Positions 14,795-25,309 of a stretch of DNA of 64,000 nt are shown in pieces. Both the position numbers and the translations under genes were made by a program. The stretch spans positions 7,440,001 through 7,504,000 of the forward strand of contig NZ_JAPELX010000001.1 of the NCBI RefSeq assembly GCF_026343335.1, written 5' to 3'. Every line of letters starts with the position of its first letter. The first letter of the stretch is position 1. The stretch is from Streptomyces sp. NBC_00078. GTDB lineage: Bacteria; Actinomycetota; Actinomycetes; Streptomycetales; Streptomycetaceae. The notes beneath the pieces were generated by a model. That model was not told where the DNA came from and searched no databases. It saw only the letters and a program-made list of their open reading frames with translations.

Positions 14795-17602
14795 TCACTT
14801 CGCGCGCCGCTGCGCCGCCAAACGGACGATATCCACGCGCGAGCGGATCCCCAGCTTGCGGTAGACCCGGGTCAGGGTCGCCTCGACCGTCTTCACGCTG
14901 ATGAACAGACGCGCGGCGATCTCCCGGTTGGTCGCGCCCTCCATGACGAGTGCGGCGACCTGACGTTCCATCGCGGCGAGCCCTTCCAGGCCCTCTGACG
15001 CGGCAGGGGGGGTGATCGGTTCCACCCGCCTCGCCACGGCGGCCGCCTCCACTTGATGCACCCAGGGCAGCGCCCGGCAGCGCCTGAACAGCCGGGCCGC
15101 CTCGTCGTACGACGCCGGCCCCGGACGGCCGGTACGCAGCGACGCGAGCGCGAACGCGGCGCGTGCCTCCTCCAGTGCGTACCCCAGCTTGGCCAGCCGG
15201 TCCTGCACCGACGTCAGCTGGGCGAGGGCGGCTTCGTGCTCCCCGCGCGCGTCCCGCATCAGTGCCTCGGCCCGGTCCAGGACCGCCAGCACGCTCTCGC
15301 GGCCCAGGCGCAGCGCCTGTTCGCGGGCCACGTCGAGGAGTTGCCGTGCCTCGTCCAGCGCACCGATCCGGACGAGTGCCTCGGCGAGGTCGCCGTGCCA
15401 GCGGCCGCGTGCCGGGTCGGTGATGCCGAGCCCGTGCTCAAGCTCCCGCACCCGGCGCAGCGAGTGGACCGCCCCCTCGGCGTCCCCGGCGACCAGCTGG
15501 GCGTGCCCGAGTGCGGTCAGCCCGCGGGAGGTGTACATCTGGTCGCCTGCCTGCTCGGCGAGTTCCACCGCCTCCCGACCCAGCGTCAGGGCCCGTTCCA
15601 CGTCCCCGCCGGAGGCCTCCGCGATGGAGGCGAGCACGGCGGAGGGCATCTCGCCGATCCCGGAGTCGCGGGCCAGCCGCATGCTCTCGCGGGCCAGGTC
15701 GAGGGCGCGGCCGCAGTGCCCGGAGCGCAGTTCGGTCTCGGCGAGCAGACGCACGAAGTGCACCTCGCTCTCGACCATGCCGCGCCTGCGCACCTCGCGC
15801 AGCAGCGCGTTGACGGTGCTGCGGGCCTCGGGCAGCTGGTCGCTCATGATCAGCCAGCGGTAGCGGGTCGCGCCCGGGCCGTTGTGGTGGCACGCCACCT
15901 GCGGGTCCTGAGGCTCCTTCAGGGCACGCTTGATGGTCGCGGGGGCGTCAGGGTGGCCCATCAGGGTCTCGGTCTGCCCCTGGAACGCCAGCGCGAGGAG
16001 TTCGGTGCGGCGGTCACCGCCCCGGGCGGCCAGCTCCGCCGCGTGCGCGGCCTCCTGCCGGCCCTCCGAGAAGTCGCCGTCCACGACGAGGCTGCGCCAG
16101 GCCAGCTGGTAGTGGACCAGGGCGAGCAGCCGCGGGTCGTCGCCGGCGTCGGCCAGCGCCTGCGGGTAGACGGTGTCGACGTCGCCGAGGGCCTGCCCGG
16201 CCGCCTCGATCACCACCATCCAGGCCCGCACCCGGTCGGCGGGCGTGGTGGCCCGGGTCAGTACCTCGCGGGCGATGTCCCGGGCGAGGTCCACCTCGCC
16301 GGCGGTGATCGCGTCCTCGGCCGCCTGCAGCCGGCGCTCGTCCGGGCCCGGTTCGCCGTCGGCGGGGGTGTGCCGGGCGGCGAGCAGCCCGAGCGACGCG
16401 GCCACCGAGGGCGCCCCGCGGTCCCGGGCCAGGGCGGCGGCCTCGGCGAGGCGGGCCGCGGCCTCCGGGTCGGTGCCGGTGGTGGCGAGGGCGAGATGGC
16501 GAGCGCGTTCGATCGGGTCGGAGGCCGCCGTGGACAGCGCGGCGTGCGCGGCCCGACGCTCCTGCGCGGGCGCCTCCGCGTACAGCGCGGCCGAGATCAG
16601 CGGATGGGCGAACCGTACGGCGGGACCTTCCGGCTCGGTGGCCAGCAGTCCGAGTTCGGCCGCCTGGGCGGTCTCGGCCTCGGCGTTGTCCCGGCCGGCC
16701 GCGCGCAGCAGGGCCAGCGTGGGGCGGGCGCCCGCGCTGGCCACCAGGAGGGTGCGGCGGGCCTCGCCGGAGAGCATTCCGAGGCGGTTCAGGACCAGGG
16801 CGCGCAGCGAGGTGGGTACCGGCAGTGGCTCGCCCGGCCTCGGCGGGGTCGGGTTCTCGGCCAGAGCGCGGCCCAGTTCGAGCGCGAAGAGCGGATTGCC
16901 GCCGCTGGTGCGGTGGATCTCACGGACCGTGGAACGCGGCAGACCGGTGTATCCGCGGTGGTCGAGCAGCGTGGACACCTGGGCGCGGGAGAGCGCGCCG
17001 AGCCGTACGGCGAGAGTGTCGGGCGGCGACGCGCCCAGGTGACGGTCGTACTCCTGACCTTCCGTGCGTACCGCGCACAGCAGTTGCACCCGGGTGTCGC
17101 CGAGGCGGCGGGCGGCGAAGCCGAGGAGTTCCGCGCTCGCCGGGTCCAGCCACTGCAGGTCGTCCGCCACGACGAGGACGGGCGCCTCGGCGGCGAGGGC
17201 GCGCAGCGCCGACAGGACGGCGAGCCGCAGGGCGAGGCCGTCGCGCTGGAGCGTGGACTCGCCGCGGCCGGTGAGTGCCGACTCCAGAGCCGTGCGCTGG
17301 GCGGCGGGCAGCTTGTCGGACACCTCGTCCACGACCAGGCCCAGCAGGTCGGCGAGGGCCAGGAACGGAAGATGGGATTCTGACTCGGTCGCCGAGCAGC
17401 GCAACACCGTGTGCGCAGCTGTCCCGTATTCGGATGCCAATGCCCGCAGAGCGGTCGACTTTCCTATTCCGGCGGGGCCGTGGAGCAGCACACTGCCGCC
17501 GCGGGCGAGTTGCTCACGCGCCGCGCTGAGCAGCTCCGCCCGGCCGATGACCAGGTCGGGGCGGCATCTGGCAGGCTCCTTGAAGTCCCGTCGCACGGTC
17601 AC
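14795..17602 (-). CDS. Large LuxR-family ATPase regulator (LAL type)
   Basis: A 935-residue transcription regulator. The N-terminal AAA/NACHT-like ATPase (about residues 15-330) has Walker A GPAGIGKST and Walker B VLVVADDLQWLDP. The middle ~500 residues are helical TPR-like repeats. The C-terminal LuxR helix-turn-helix (about 870-930) contains MERQVAALVMEGATNREIAARLFISVKTVEATLTRVYRKLGI. LAL regulators respond to small molecules or ATP and activate secondary metabolism or exoenzyme genes. The GTG at 17602 is chosen because GGAGGGGAG lies just upstream. It reads toward the protease gene, which may be its target (inference). Confidence 0.92.
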   Translation of the reverse strand: MTVRRDFKEPARCRPDLVIGRAELLSAAREQLARGGSVLLHGPAGIGKSTALRALASEYGTAAHTVLRCSATESESHLPFLALADLLGLVVDEVSDKLPAAQRTALESALTGRGESTLQRDGLALRLAVLSALRALAAEAPVLVVADDLQWLDPASAELLGFAARRLGDTRVQLLCAVRTEGQEYDRHLGASPPDTLAVRLGALSRAQVSTLLDHRGYTGLPRSTVREIHRTSGGNPLFALELGRALAENPTPPRPGEPLPVPTSLRALVLNRLGMLSGEARRTLLVASAGARPTLALLRAAGRDNAEAETAQAAELGLLATEPEGPAVRFAHPLISAALYAEAPAQERRAAHAALSTAASDPIERARHLALATTGTDPEAAARLAEAAALARDRGAPSVAASLGLLAARHTPADGEPGPDERRLQAAEDAITAGEVDLARDIAREVLTRATTPADRVRAWMVVIEAAGQALGDVDTVYPQALADAGDDPRLLALVHYQLAWRSLVVDGDFSEGRQEAAHAAELAARGGDRRTELLALAFQGQTETLMGHPDAPATIKRALKEPQDPQVACHHNGPGATRYRWLIMSDQLPEARSTVNALLREVRRRGMVESEVHFVRLLAETELRSGHCGRALDLARESMRLARDSGIGEMPSAVLASIAEASGGDVERALTLGREAVELAEQAGDQMYTSRGLTALGHAQLVAGDAEGAVHSLRRVRELEHGLGITDPARGRWHGDLAEALVRIGALDEARQLLDVAREQALRLGRESVLAVLDRAEALMRDARGEHEAALAQLTSVQDRLAKLGYALEEARAAFALASLRTGRPGPASYDEAARLFRRCRALPWVHQVEAAAVARRVEPITPPAASEGLEGLAAMERQVAALVMEGATNREIAARLFISVKTVEATLTRVYRKLGIRSRVDIVRLAAQRRAK

Positions 17603-17651
17603 CGCTCCCCTCCGAGTGTCGTGTCCGGGCCAAATTCTAGGCAACCTCTCT

Positions 17652-17713
17652 TTGAATTTCGGGCGGACCACGTCGTGAGGGATATAACAACGGTACGGCG
17701 CGGAGAAATTCAA
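17652..17713. promoter_or_regulatory. Inverted repeat in the LAL regulator upstream region
   Basis: TTGAATTTC (17652-17660) and GAAATTCAA (17705-17713) are perfect inverted 9-mers separated by 44 bases in the 176-base gap upstream of the LAL gene. They stand out in this GC-rich context and may be paired operator half-sites. Confidence 0.35.
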
Positions 17714-17778
17714 GCCGCCGGCGAATGAATACAACGCCGACAGTGCCGGCCCCTGCCCCCGAGCGGACCCTCTCGGTG

Positions 17779-18612
17779 CTACGGCAGCAGCCCCGCCCGG
17801 CGAGCCGCGACCACCGCCTCCCCGCGCGTGTGGGCCCCGAGCTTCCGCATCGCCGACCGCAGATAGCCCTTGACCGTCTCGGCCCGGACCCCGAGCCGCT
17901 GAGCGGCTACCGCGTTCGTCGCTCCCGCGGCCACACACGCCAGCACATCCAGCTCACGGGGGGCCAGGCCGACACCGTCGGCCTGCGCCTTCGGGGTCAG
18001 CAGCCCGCACACGCCGAGCAGCTGCGCCCGCAGCGCCGGGTCGGCGATCCGCGGGGCCAGCGCCCGCAGCGCCGCATGCGCCTCCCGTACCTGCTCCCAG
18101 TCGGCGCCCGTCGAGGGACTCCCGCCGGACTCGGCACGCACGGCCGCCGCCAGGCTCCGCGCCTCGTCCCCGACGGCCAGCGCCTGCTCCACGTCCCGCG
18201 CCGCCTCCATCGCCGCGTCCAGCGTGCGGTCGCCGAGCGGCTGGGCGGTGCGCAGCGCGCCGTACAGCACACCCCGCACCCGGCGTCGTACGACCACCGG
18301 AACCGCCAGTATCGAACGCAGCCCCTCCAGGGCGACCGGGATGTCGTACTCGTGGCTGATCTGCCGGGACGAGGAGTAGTCCGTCACGGCGCACGGCCGG
18401 GCGCGCGCGACCGCCCGGCCGCCCAGACCGTTGCCGGACGTCACCGGGAGGCCGCTCAGCGCGGAGGTCGCGTTGCCGCTCAGCTCGCTGATGCGCACAT
18501 GCTGCCGTCCCGGCTCCACCAGCCCGCCGAAGGCGACCGGCAGCCCGGTCGTGCGCCGCAGCCGTACCAGCGCGCCTCGTATCTCGACCGCCCCGGCCGC
18601 GTCTGCTGTCAC
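17779..18612 (-). CDS. GAF-domain LuxR-type transcriptional regulator
   Basis: A regulator of about 277 residues. The N-terminal part (about residues 15-140) is GAF-like, with SGNGLGGRAVARARPCAVTDY and a SILAVPVVVRRRVRGVLYGALR strand pattern. The C-terminal LuxR helix-turn-helix (about 215-275) reads LAPRELDVLACVAAGATNAVAAQRLGVRAETVKGYLRSAMRKLG. GTG at 18612 has a GGAAAGG ribosome site; GTG at 18639 is an alternative but overlaps a palindrome. It is divergent from two acyl-CoA synthetase genes, which are its likely targets. A GAF sensor suggests a small ligand, perhaps an acyl or aromatic compound. Confidence 0.88.
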   Translation of the reverse strand: MTADAAGAVEIRGALVRLRRTTGLPVAFGGLVEPGRQHVRISELSGNATSALSGLPVTSGNGLGGRAVARARPCAVTDYSSSRQISHEYDIPVALEGLRSILAVPVVVRRRVRGVLYGALRTAQPLGDRTLDAAMEAARDVEQALAVGDEARSLAAAVRAESGGSPSTGADWEQVREAHAALRALAPRIADPALRAQLLGVCGLLTPKAQADGVGLAPRELDVLACVAAGATNAVAAQRLGVRAETVKGYLRSAMRKLGAHTRGEAVVAARRAGLLP

Positions 18613-18637
18613 CTGCTTGCCCTTTCCTGCGGCGCAC

Positions 18638-18653
18638 ACCCCCGTTCGGGGGT
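18638..18653. promoter_or_regulatory. Palindrome between LuxR and acyl-CoA synthetase genes
   Basis: ACCCCCG-TT-CGGGGGT is a perfect dyad in the short divergent gap (18613-18727), well placed for a LuxR dimer controlling both directions. Confidence 0.5.
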
Positions 18654-18727
18654 AGTGAGACCTGCATCACGGATTACACGATGGCAGAGAGCCGCCCGGC
18701 AATGGTCCGGTGATGAGGAGGACACAG

Positions 18728-20401
18728 ATGACGACGGCGACGGAGGCCTTCCGGAGCGCGCGGGACTTCCTGCTGGAGCACCGCGAGGACTACGCGAGGG
18801 CGTACGAGGGCTTCAGCTGGCCCCGGCCCGAGCACTTCAACTGGGCGCTCGACTGGTTCGACGTCATCGCCGACGGCAACGACCGGACCGCCCTGCGCAT
18901 CGTCGAGGAGGACGGGAGCGAGGTCCGCGTCTCCTTCGCCGAGATGTCCGAGCGTTCGGACCGGGTGGCCACCTGGCTGCGCGACCGCGGCGTCGCCGCC
19001 GAGGACCGGATCCTCGTCATGCTCGGCAACCAGGCCGAGCTGTGGGAGACGGCGCTCGCGGCGATGAAGCTGCGCGCCGTCGTCATCCCGGCGACCCCGC
19101 TGCTCGGCCCCGCCGACCTGCGCGACCGCGTCGAGCGGGGCCGGGTCAGGCATGTGATCGTGCGCGCCGAGGACACCGCCAAGTTCGACGACGTCCCCGG
19201 CGCCTTCACCCGCATCGCCGTCGGCGGACTGCCCGAGGAGGGCTGGGAGCCGTACGAGGACGCGTACGTCGCACCGGCCGAGTTCGTCCCGGACGGTCCC
19301 ACCCTCGCCGACGACCCGCTGATGCTGTACTTCACCTCGGGCACCACCGCCCGCCCCAAGCTGGTCGAGCACACCCACACCTCGTACCCGATCGGCCATC
19401 TGTCGACCCTGTACTGGATCGGCCTGAAGCCAGGCGACGTGCACCTGAACATCTCCTCGCCCGGCTGGGCCAAGCACGCCTGGTCGAACCTGTTCGCGCC
19501 GTGGAACGCCGAGGCGACCGTCTTCATCCACAACTACACGCGCTTCGACGCGGGCCGCCTGATGGCGGAGATGGACCGCGCCGGCGTCACCACCTTCTGC
19601 GCCCCGCCGACCGTCTGGCGCATGCTCATCCAGGCCGACCTGACCGAGCTGCGCACCCCGCCGCGCGAGGTCGTGGCCGCCGGGGAGCCCCTGAACCCCG
19701 AGGTCATCGAGCAGGTCAGGCGCGCCTGGGGCGTCACCATCCGCGACGGGTTCGGGCAGACGGAGACGGCCGTGCAGGTCGCCAACAGCCCGGGGCAGCG
19801 GCTCAAGACCGGCTCGATGGGGCGGCCGAGCCCCGGGTACCGGGTCGAGCTGCTGGACCCGGTGACGGGCGCGCCGGGCGCCGTCGAGGGCGAGATCGCC
19901 CTCGACCTGTCCGCGCGGCCCGTCGGCCTGATGACCGGCTACCACGGCGACCCGGACCGTACGGCGGAGGCGATGGCCGGCGGCTACTACCGCACCGGTG
20001 ACATCGGTTCGCGGGACGCCGACGGCTACATCACCTACGTCGGCCGCTCCGACGACGTGTTCAAGGCCTCCGACTACAAGATCAGTCCCTTCGAGCTGGA
20101 GAGCGCGCTGCTGGAGCACGAGGCGGTCGCCGAGGCCGCCGTGGTGCCCGCCCCGGACGAGCTGCGCCTGGCCGTGCCCAAGGCGTACGTCGTCCTCGCC
20201 GAGGGCTGGCAGCCGGGCCCCGACACCGCGAAGGTGCTGTTCGAGCACTCCCGAGAGCTCCTCGCCCCGTACAAGCGCATCCGCCGCCTGGAGTTCGCGC
20301 CGCTGCCCAAGACCGTCTCGGGCAAGATCCGCCGGATCGAGCTGCGCCAGGCCACGGCCGCGGGCTCGGCGGACGAGTACCGCGAGGAGGACTTCCGGTG
20401 A
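18728..20401 (+). CDS. AMP-binding acyl-CoA synthetase (ACSM/benzoate-CoA ligase-like)
   Basis: A 557-residue adenylate-forming enzyme that activates a carboxylic acid to its CoA thioester through an acyl-AMP. Motifs: P-loop YFTSGTTARPK, the A5 motif DGFGQTE, the A7 motif YYRTGDIG, hinge VGRSDDVFKASDYKISPFE and the catalytic lysine in KTVSGKIRR. The KASDYKISPFELES form is typical of medium-chain acyl-CoA synthetases. GAGGAGGAC precedes the ATG at 18728. It overlaps the next synthetase gene by four bases (GTGA), so the pair is co-translated. The substrate is probably a medium-chain or aryl acid (inference). Confidence 0.92.
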   Translation: MTTATEAFRSARDFLLEHREDYARAYEGFSWPRPEHFNWALDWFDVIADGNDRTALRIVEEDGSEVRVSFAEMSERSDRVATWLRDRGVAAEDRILVMLGNQAELWETALAAMKLRAVVIPATPLLGPADLRDRVERGRVRHVIVRAEDTAKFDDVPGAFTRIAVGGLPEEGWEPYEDAYVAPAEFVPDGPTLADDPLMLYFTSGTTARPKLVEHTHTSYPIGHLSTLYWIGLKPGDVHLNISSPGWAKHAWSNLFAPWNAEATVFIHNYTRFDAGRLMAEMDRAGVTTFCAPPTVWRMLIQADLTELRTPPREVVAAGEPLNPEVIEQVRRAWGVTIRDGFGQTETAVQVANSPGQRLKTGSMGRPSPGYRVELLDPVTGAPGAVEGEIALDLSARPVGLMTGYHGDPDRTAEAMAGGYYRTGDIGSRDADGYITYVGRSDDVFKASDYKISPFELESALLEHEAVAEAAVVPAPDELRLAVPKAYVVLAEGWQPGPDTAKVLFEHSRELLAPYKRIRRLEFAPLPKTVSGKIRRIELRQATAAGSADEYREEDFR

Positions 20402-21990
20402 CCTCGGAACTGTCGTACACGCACGGGACGGGCACCACCGCCCTCCTCGGCGACACGATCGGCGCCAACCTCGACCGGGCCGTCGCCGCCTGGCCGGACC
20501 GTGAGGCGCTCGTCGACGTACCGTCCGGGCGGCGCTGGACGTACACCCAATTCGCCGCGGACGTCGAGGCGTTGGCGCGGGCGCTGGTCGCGAGCGGGGT
20601 CGCGAAGGGGGACCGGGTCGGGATCTGGGCGATCAACTGCCCCGAGTGGGTCCTGGTCCAGTACGCCACCGCCCGGATCGGCGCGATCATGGTGAACATC
20701 AACCCGGCGTACCGCACCCACGAGGTCGAGTACGTCCTCAGGCAGGCGGGGATCTCCCTGCTGTTCGCCTCGGTCCGCCACAAGACGAGCGACTACCGGG
20801 CGATGGTCGAGCAGGTGCGGGGCAGGTGCCCGCAGTTGCGTCAGACGGTCCACATCGACGACCCGAGCTGGGAGGCGCTGCTCGGGCGCGCGGCCACTGA
20901 CGTCCCGTACGAGGACCTCTCCTGCGACGACCCCATCAACATCCAGTACACGTCCGGCACGACGGGCTTCCCCAAGGGGGCCACCCTCTCCCACCACAAC
21001 ATCCTCAACAACGGTTATTTCGTGGGGGAGTTGGTCGGCTACACCGAGCAGGACCGGATCTGCATCCCCGTGCCCTTCTATCACTGCTTCGGCATGGTGA
21101 TGGGCAACCTGGCGGCCACCTCGCACGGGGCCTGCATGGTCATCCCGGGCCCGTCCTTCGACCCGAAGGCCACCCTGGAGGCCGTCCAGCGGGAGCGCTG
21201 CACCTCCCTGTACGGCGTCCCGACGATGTTCATCGCGGAGCTGAACCTCGCCGGCTTCGCGAGCTACGACCTCACCTCCCTGCGCACCGGCATCATGGCG
21301 GGCTCGCCCTGCCCGGTCGAGGTGATGAAACGGGTGGTTGCGGAGATGCACATGGAGGAGGTCTCCATCTGCTACGGCATGACCGAGACGTCCCCGGTCT
21401 CGCTCCAGACCCGCAGGGACGACGACCTGGAGCACCGCACCGGCACGGTAGGGCGGGTCCTGCCGCACATCGAGGTGAAGATCGTCGACCCGGCGACCGG
21501 CGTGACCCAACCGCGCGGCAGCGCGGGCGAGTTGTGCACCCGCGGCTACAGCGTGATGCTCGGCTACTGGAACGAGCCCGAGAAGACGGCCGAGTCCGTC
21601 GACCCCGGCCGCTGGATGCACACCGGGGACCTGGCGATGATGCGTGAGGACGGGTACGTCGAGATCGTCGGCCGCATCAAGGACATGATCATCCGAGGCG
21701 GCGAGAACATCTACCCGCGCGAGATCGAGGAGTTCCTCTACGGCCACCCGAAGATCCAGGACGTCCAGGTCGTCGGCGTACCGCAGGAGAAGTACGGCGA
21801 GGAGGTCCTGGCCTGCGTCATCCCGCGGGACCCGGCCGACCCGCCGACCCTGGAGGACGTGCGCGCCTTCTGCGAGGGGCGGCTGGCCCACTACAAGGTG
21901 CCGAGCAGGCTGCAGATCCTGGAGGCATTCCCGATGACGGTGTCCGGGAAGGTGCGGAAGGTGGAGCTGAGGGAGACGTACGGGGTCTGA
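20398..21990 (+). CDS. AMP-binding fatty-acyl-CoA synthetase
   Basis: A 530-residue adenylate-forming ligase. Motifs: YTSGTTGFPKGATLSH, PFYHCFGMVMG, CYGMTETSPV, WMHTGDLA, GRIKDMIIRGGENIYPREIEE and the catalytic lysine in MTVSGKVRK. The IRGGENIYPREIEEFLY form is that of long- and medium-chain fatty-acyl-CoA synthases. It starts with a GTG inside the stop of the preceding synthetase. Having two non-identical synthetases in one transcript suggests sequential or alternative acid substrates feeding beta-oxidation. Transcription ends at a hairpin shared with the convergent gene. Confidence 0.92.
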   Translation: MTSELSYTHGTGTTALLGDTIGANLDRAVAAWPDREALVDVPSGRRWTYTQFAADVEALARALVASGVAKGDRVGIWAINCPEWVLVQYATARIGAIMVNINPAYRTHEVEYVLRQAGISLLFASVRHKTSDYRAMVEQVRGRCPQLRQTVHIDDPSWEALLGRAATDVPYEDLSCDDPINIQYTSGTTGFPKGATLSHHNILNNGYFVGELVGYTEQDRICIPVPFYHCFGMVMGNLAATSHGACMVIPGPSFDPKATLEAVQRERCTSLYGVPTMFIAELNLAGFASYDLTSLRTGIMAGSPCPVEVMKRVVAEMHMEEVSICYGMTETSPVSLQTRRDDDLEHRTGTVGRVLPHIEVKIVDPATGVTQPRGSAGELCTRGYSVMLGYWNEPEKTAESVDPGRWMHTGDLAMMREDGYVEIVGRIKDMIIRGGENIYPREIEEFLYGHPKIQDVQVVGVPQEKYGEEVLACVIPRDPADPPTLEDVRAFCEGRLAHYKVPSRLQILEAFPMTVSGKVRKVELRETYGV

Positions 21991-22012
21991 GGGCGGCCCC
22001 GAGCAGTGACAC

Positions 22013-22041
22013 GGGTGCCTGAGACCTTGCCTCAGGCACCC
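22013..22041. terminator. Hairpin terminator between convergent genes
   Basis: GGGTGCCTGAG and CTCAGGCACCC form an 11-base stem with a 7-base loop. The right arm overlaps the stop codon of the minus-strand gene at 22032. Confidence 0.75.
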
Positions 22042-22763
22042 GCGGCGTCCAGTGCGTCGGCGGGCTCGTTCACCGGCTGTGGTGTCCCCGTGAGATCGAG
22101 GACGAAGAGGGGGACGCCGAGGGTGTCGGCGCGGGCGCGGGCGTCGTCGGCGTAGCCCGCGAGGGAGAAGTAGACGCAGCCCGACGACTCCGTCATGGCT
22201 GTCAGCCACAGGCATTCCACGTCCCGCAGCGAGGCCGGGCGCGCCGTCGGGTCGACCTGGGCCAGCAGACCGCGGGCGGCGATGCCGATGCCGGACGTGG
22301 GCCGCTGGTCGGCGCGGCGGATGTCCCGGTAGCCGAGCCAGCGCAGATACACGGCGGCGGCCGTCACCGCGTCCCGGGCGGTGCGGATGGTGACCGGCTG
22401 GAAGGGGCGGCGCAGCTTCGCCGGGCGGGCGGCGGCCCTGGTGCCGGCGTCGGCCGCGCCCGCCGACTCGCCGCCCGTGTCCGGCGCGGGGGTCTGACCG
22501 GCCACCCCGATCCGCAGCACCGTCCCGCACGGGCAGCCCAGCTCGGGTCGCGGCCACTGGCCCCGGCGGCCGCAGGAGCCGCACCGCAGCGTGACCCAGT
22601 CCTCCGCCCAGGCGCGGTGGGTGACGGGCGTCGCGCTTCCGTGCCGGTCGAGCGGCGGGGCGACGGGTGCCCCGCACTCGCACGGATACGACGGCGCCAC
22701 ATAGAGGTGCTCGCGCCGGCAGGCCGGGCAGCGCACCGAGACGCTCTCGGACATGGCCCTCAT
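22032..22763 (-). CDS. Zinc-ribbon protein with possible restriction-endonuclease-like domain
   Basis: A 243-residue protein I cannot place in a characterised family. The N-terminal ~85 residues carry four Cys-x2-Cys or Cys-x-Cys pairs (VRCPACRR, PCECG, RCGSCGRR, CPCG), clearly one or two zinc ribbons. The C-terminal ~130 residues (from RTARDAVTAAAVYLRWLGYRDIRRAD to ARADTLGVPLFVLDLTG) have the alpha/beta spacing of Mrr-type nuclease-fold domains, although no full catalytic motif is certain. A DNA-binding or DNA-processing role is possible. The start at 22763 has GGGGGACG upstream; 22754 is an alternative. Confidence 0.7.
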   Translation of the reverse strand: MRAMSESVSVRCPACRREHLYVAPSYPCECGAPVAPPLDRHGSATPVTHRAWAEDWVTLRCGSCGRRGQWPRPELGCPCGTVLRIGVAGQTPAPDTGGESAGAADAGTRAAARPAKLRRPFQPVTIRTARDAVTAAAVYLRWLGYRDIRRADQRPTSGIGIAARGLLAQVDPTARPASLRDVECLWLTAMTESSGCVYFSLAGYADDARARADTLGVPLFVLDLTGTPQPVNEPADALDAAGA

Positions 22764-22826
22764 CGTCCCCCAGCGGACCCCCGCTTGTCCGTCTCTTGAC
22801 GGCCTTCACCCGCCGACCTACATTAC

Positions 22827-22862
22827 TTCCAGATCGTAGAAATTAGTTTCCGCAATGTGGAA
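22827..22862. promoter_or_regulatory. Paired operators upstream of gcl
   Basis: Two dyads, TTCCAGATCGTAGAA (22827-22841) and TTCCGCAATGTGGAA (22848-22862), are 21 bases apart centre to centre, about 90 bases before gcl. The same paired design occurs upstream of hyi. IclR-family AllR is the known regulator of allantoin and glyoxylate genes in Streptomyces and is the natural candidate. Confidence 0.6.
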
Positions 22863-22948
22863 TAGCGCAGGGCGGGAGAAGGATACGGAAGAGCTCACCG
22901 CGGGGCGCGACGGGAGTGCGAATCCGACAGCCGAAGCAGGAGAACTCG

Positions 22949-24733
<1,785 letters not shown>

Positions 24734-24749
24734 CCCGGCCGACAACTGA

Positions 24750-24784
24750 GGGGCGGTCCGGCCTGCCGGTCGGACCGCCCCTTT
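24750..24784 (+). terminator. Terminator after gcl
   Basis: GGGGCGGTCCG and CGGACCGCCCC form an 11-base stem with a 10-base loop followed by TTTC. The remaining non-coding stretch to 24992 shows nothing else recognisable. Confidence 0.8.
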
Positions 24785-24992
24785 CGCATGCCGGCTCCCA
24801 GGAGCCGTCCCCCGTTTCCCCCGTGCGATCCCCCCGTTTCCCCCGTCATGGAGCCCGCCGCCCCCGTGTCGGCGGGCCCCATGTGACGTGAATATGCCCG
24901 CGGGTGGGCGCGGCCGAAGCCTCTTGAACCATGTTCAGAGCTGGATTTGAGGTTTGCGTAGACGTCCTACGTCTCCGGGTGTACCCACGCGT

Positions 24993-25235
24993 TCACGGCC
25001 CCTCGTGGTGTTCCGACAGTCCCGGCCAGTCGTCCGGCCCCCCGCCCTGCCACTCGATGAGGTCGCTGCCCTCCACGTCGGTGACGTAGAGGTCGGCCAG
25101 CCTCAGGATCTCGCCGACGTCGTCCGCATGGGTGGCGACACCCAGGGTCTCGTCACCTTCCGTCACCCGCCGGGAGCCGTCCAGGGCCGGCGAGTGCACC
25201 ACGATGTGCGGATGCTCCGCTGGTGGATGTGTCAT
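24993..25235 (-). CDS. Small conserved-type hypothetical protein
   Basis: An 80-residue acidic protein (MTHPPAEHPHIVVHSPALDG..., ending WPGLSEHHEGP) with no signal peptide, membrane span or recognised motif. Codon use is typical of the region and GAAGG lies close before the ATG at 25235. It has a mixed beta-strand/helix pattern (RRVTEGDETLGVATHADDVGEILRLADL). Its position between gcl and catalase suggests a link to glyoxylate metabolism, but nothing in the sequence proves it. Confidence 0.6.
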   Translation of the reverse strand: MTHPPAEHPHIVVHSPALDGSRRVTEGDETLGVATHADDVGEILRLADLYVTDVEGSDLIEWQGGGPDDWPGLSEHHEGP

Positions 25236-25309
25236 ACCTTCAGCGTCCTGCGGGAGCGGCGCATGCGCACCCAGGGTGGTGTCAGACCCCCGCGGACACA
25301 AGGCGCCGT

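Noticed and set aside
15053..17383. Long plus-strand open frame opposite the LAL regulator
   Set aside because: A high-GC shadow frame: it lacks any recognisable domain, while the minus strand carries clear Walker and LuxR motifs.
20074..22809. Very long minus-strand open frame (911 codons)
   Set aside because: It is the antisense shadow of the acyl-CoA synthetase gene; composition is low-complexity and no domain is recognisable.
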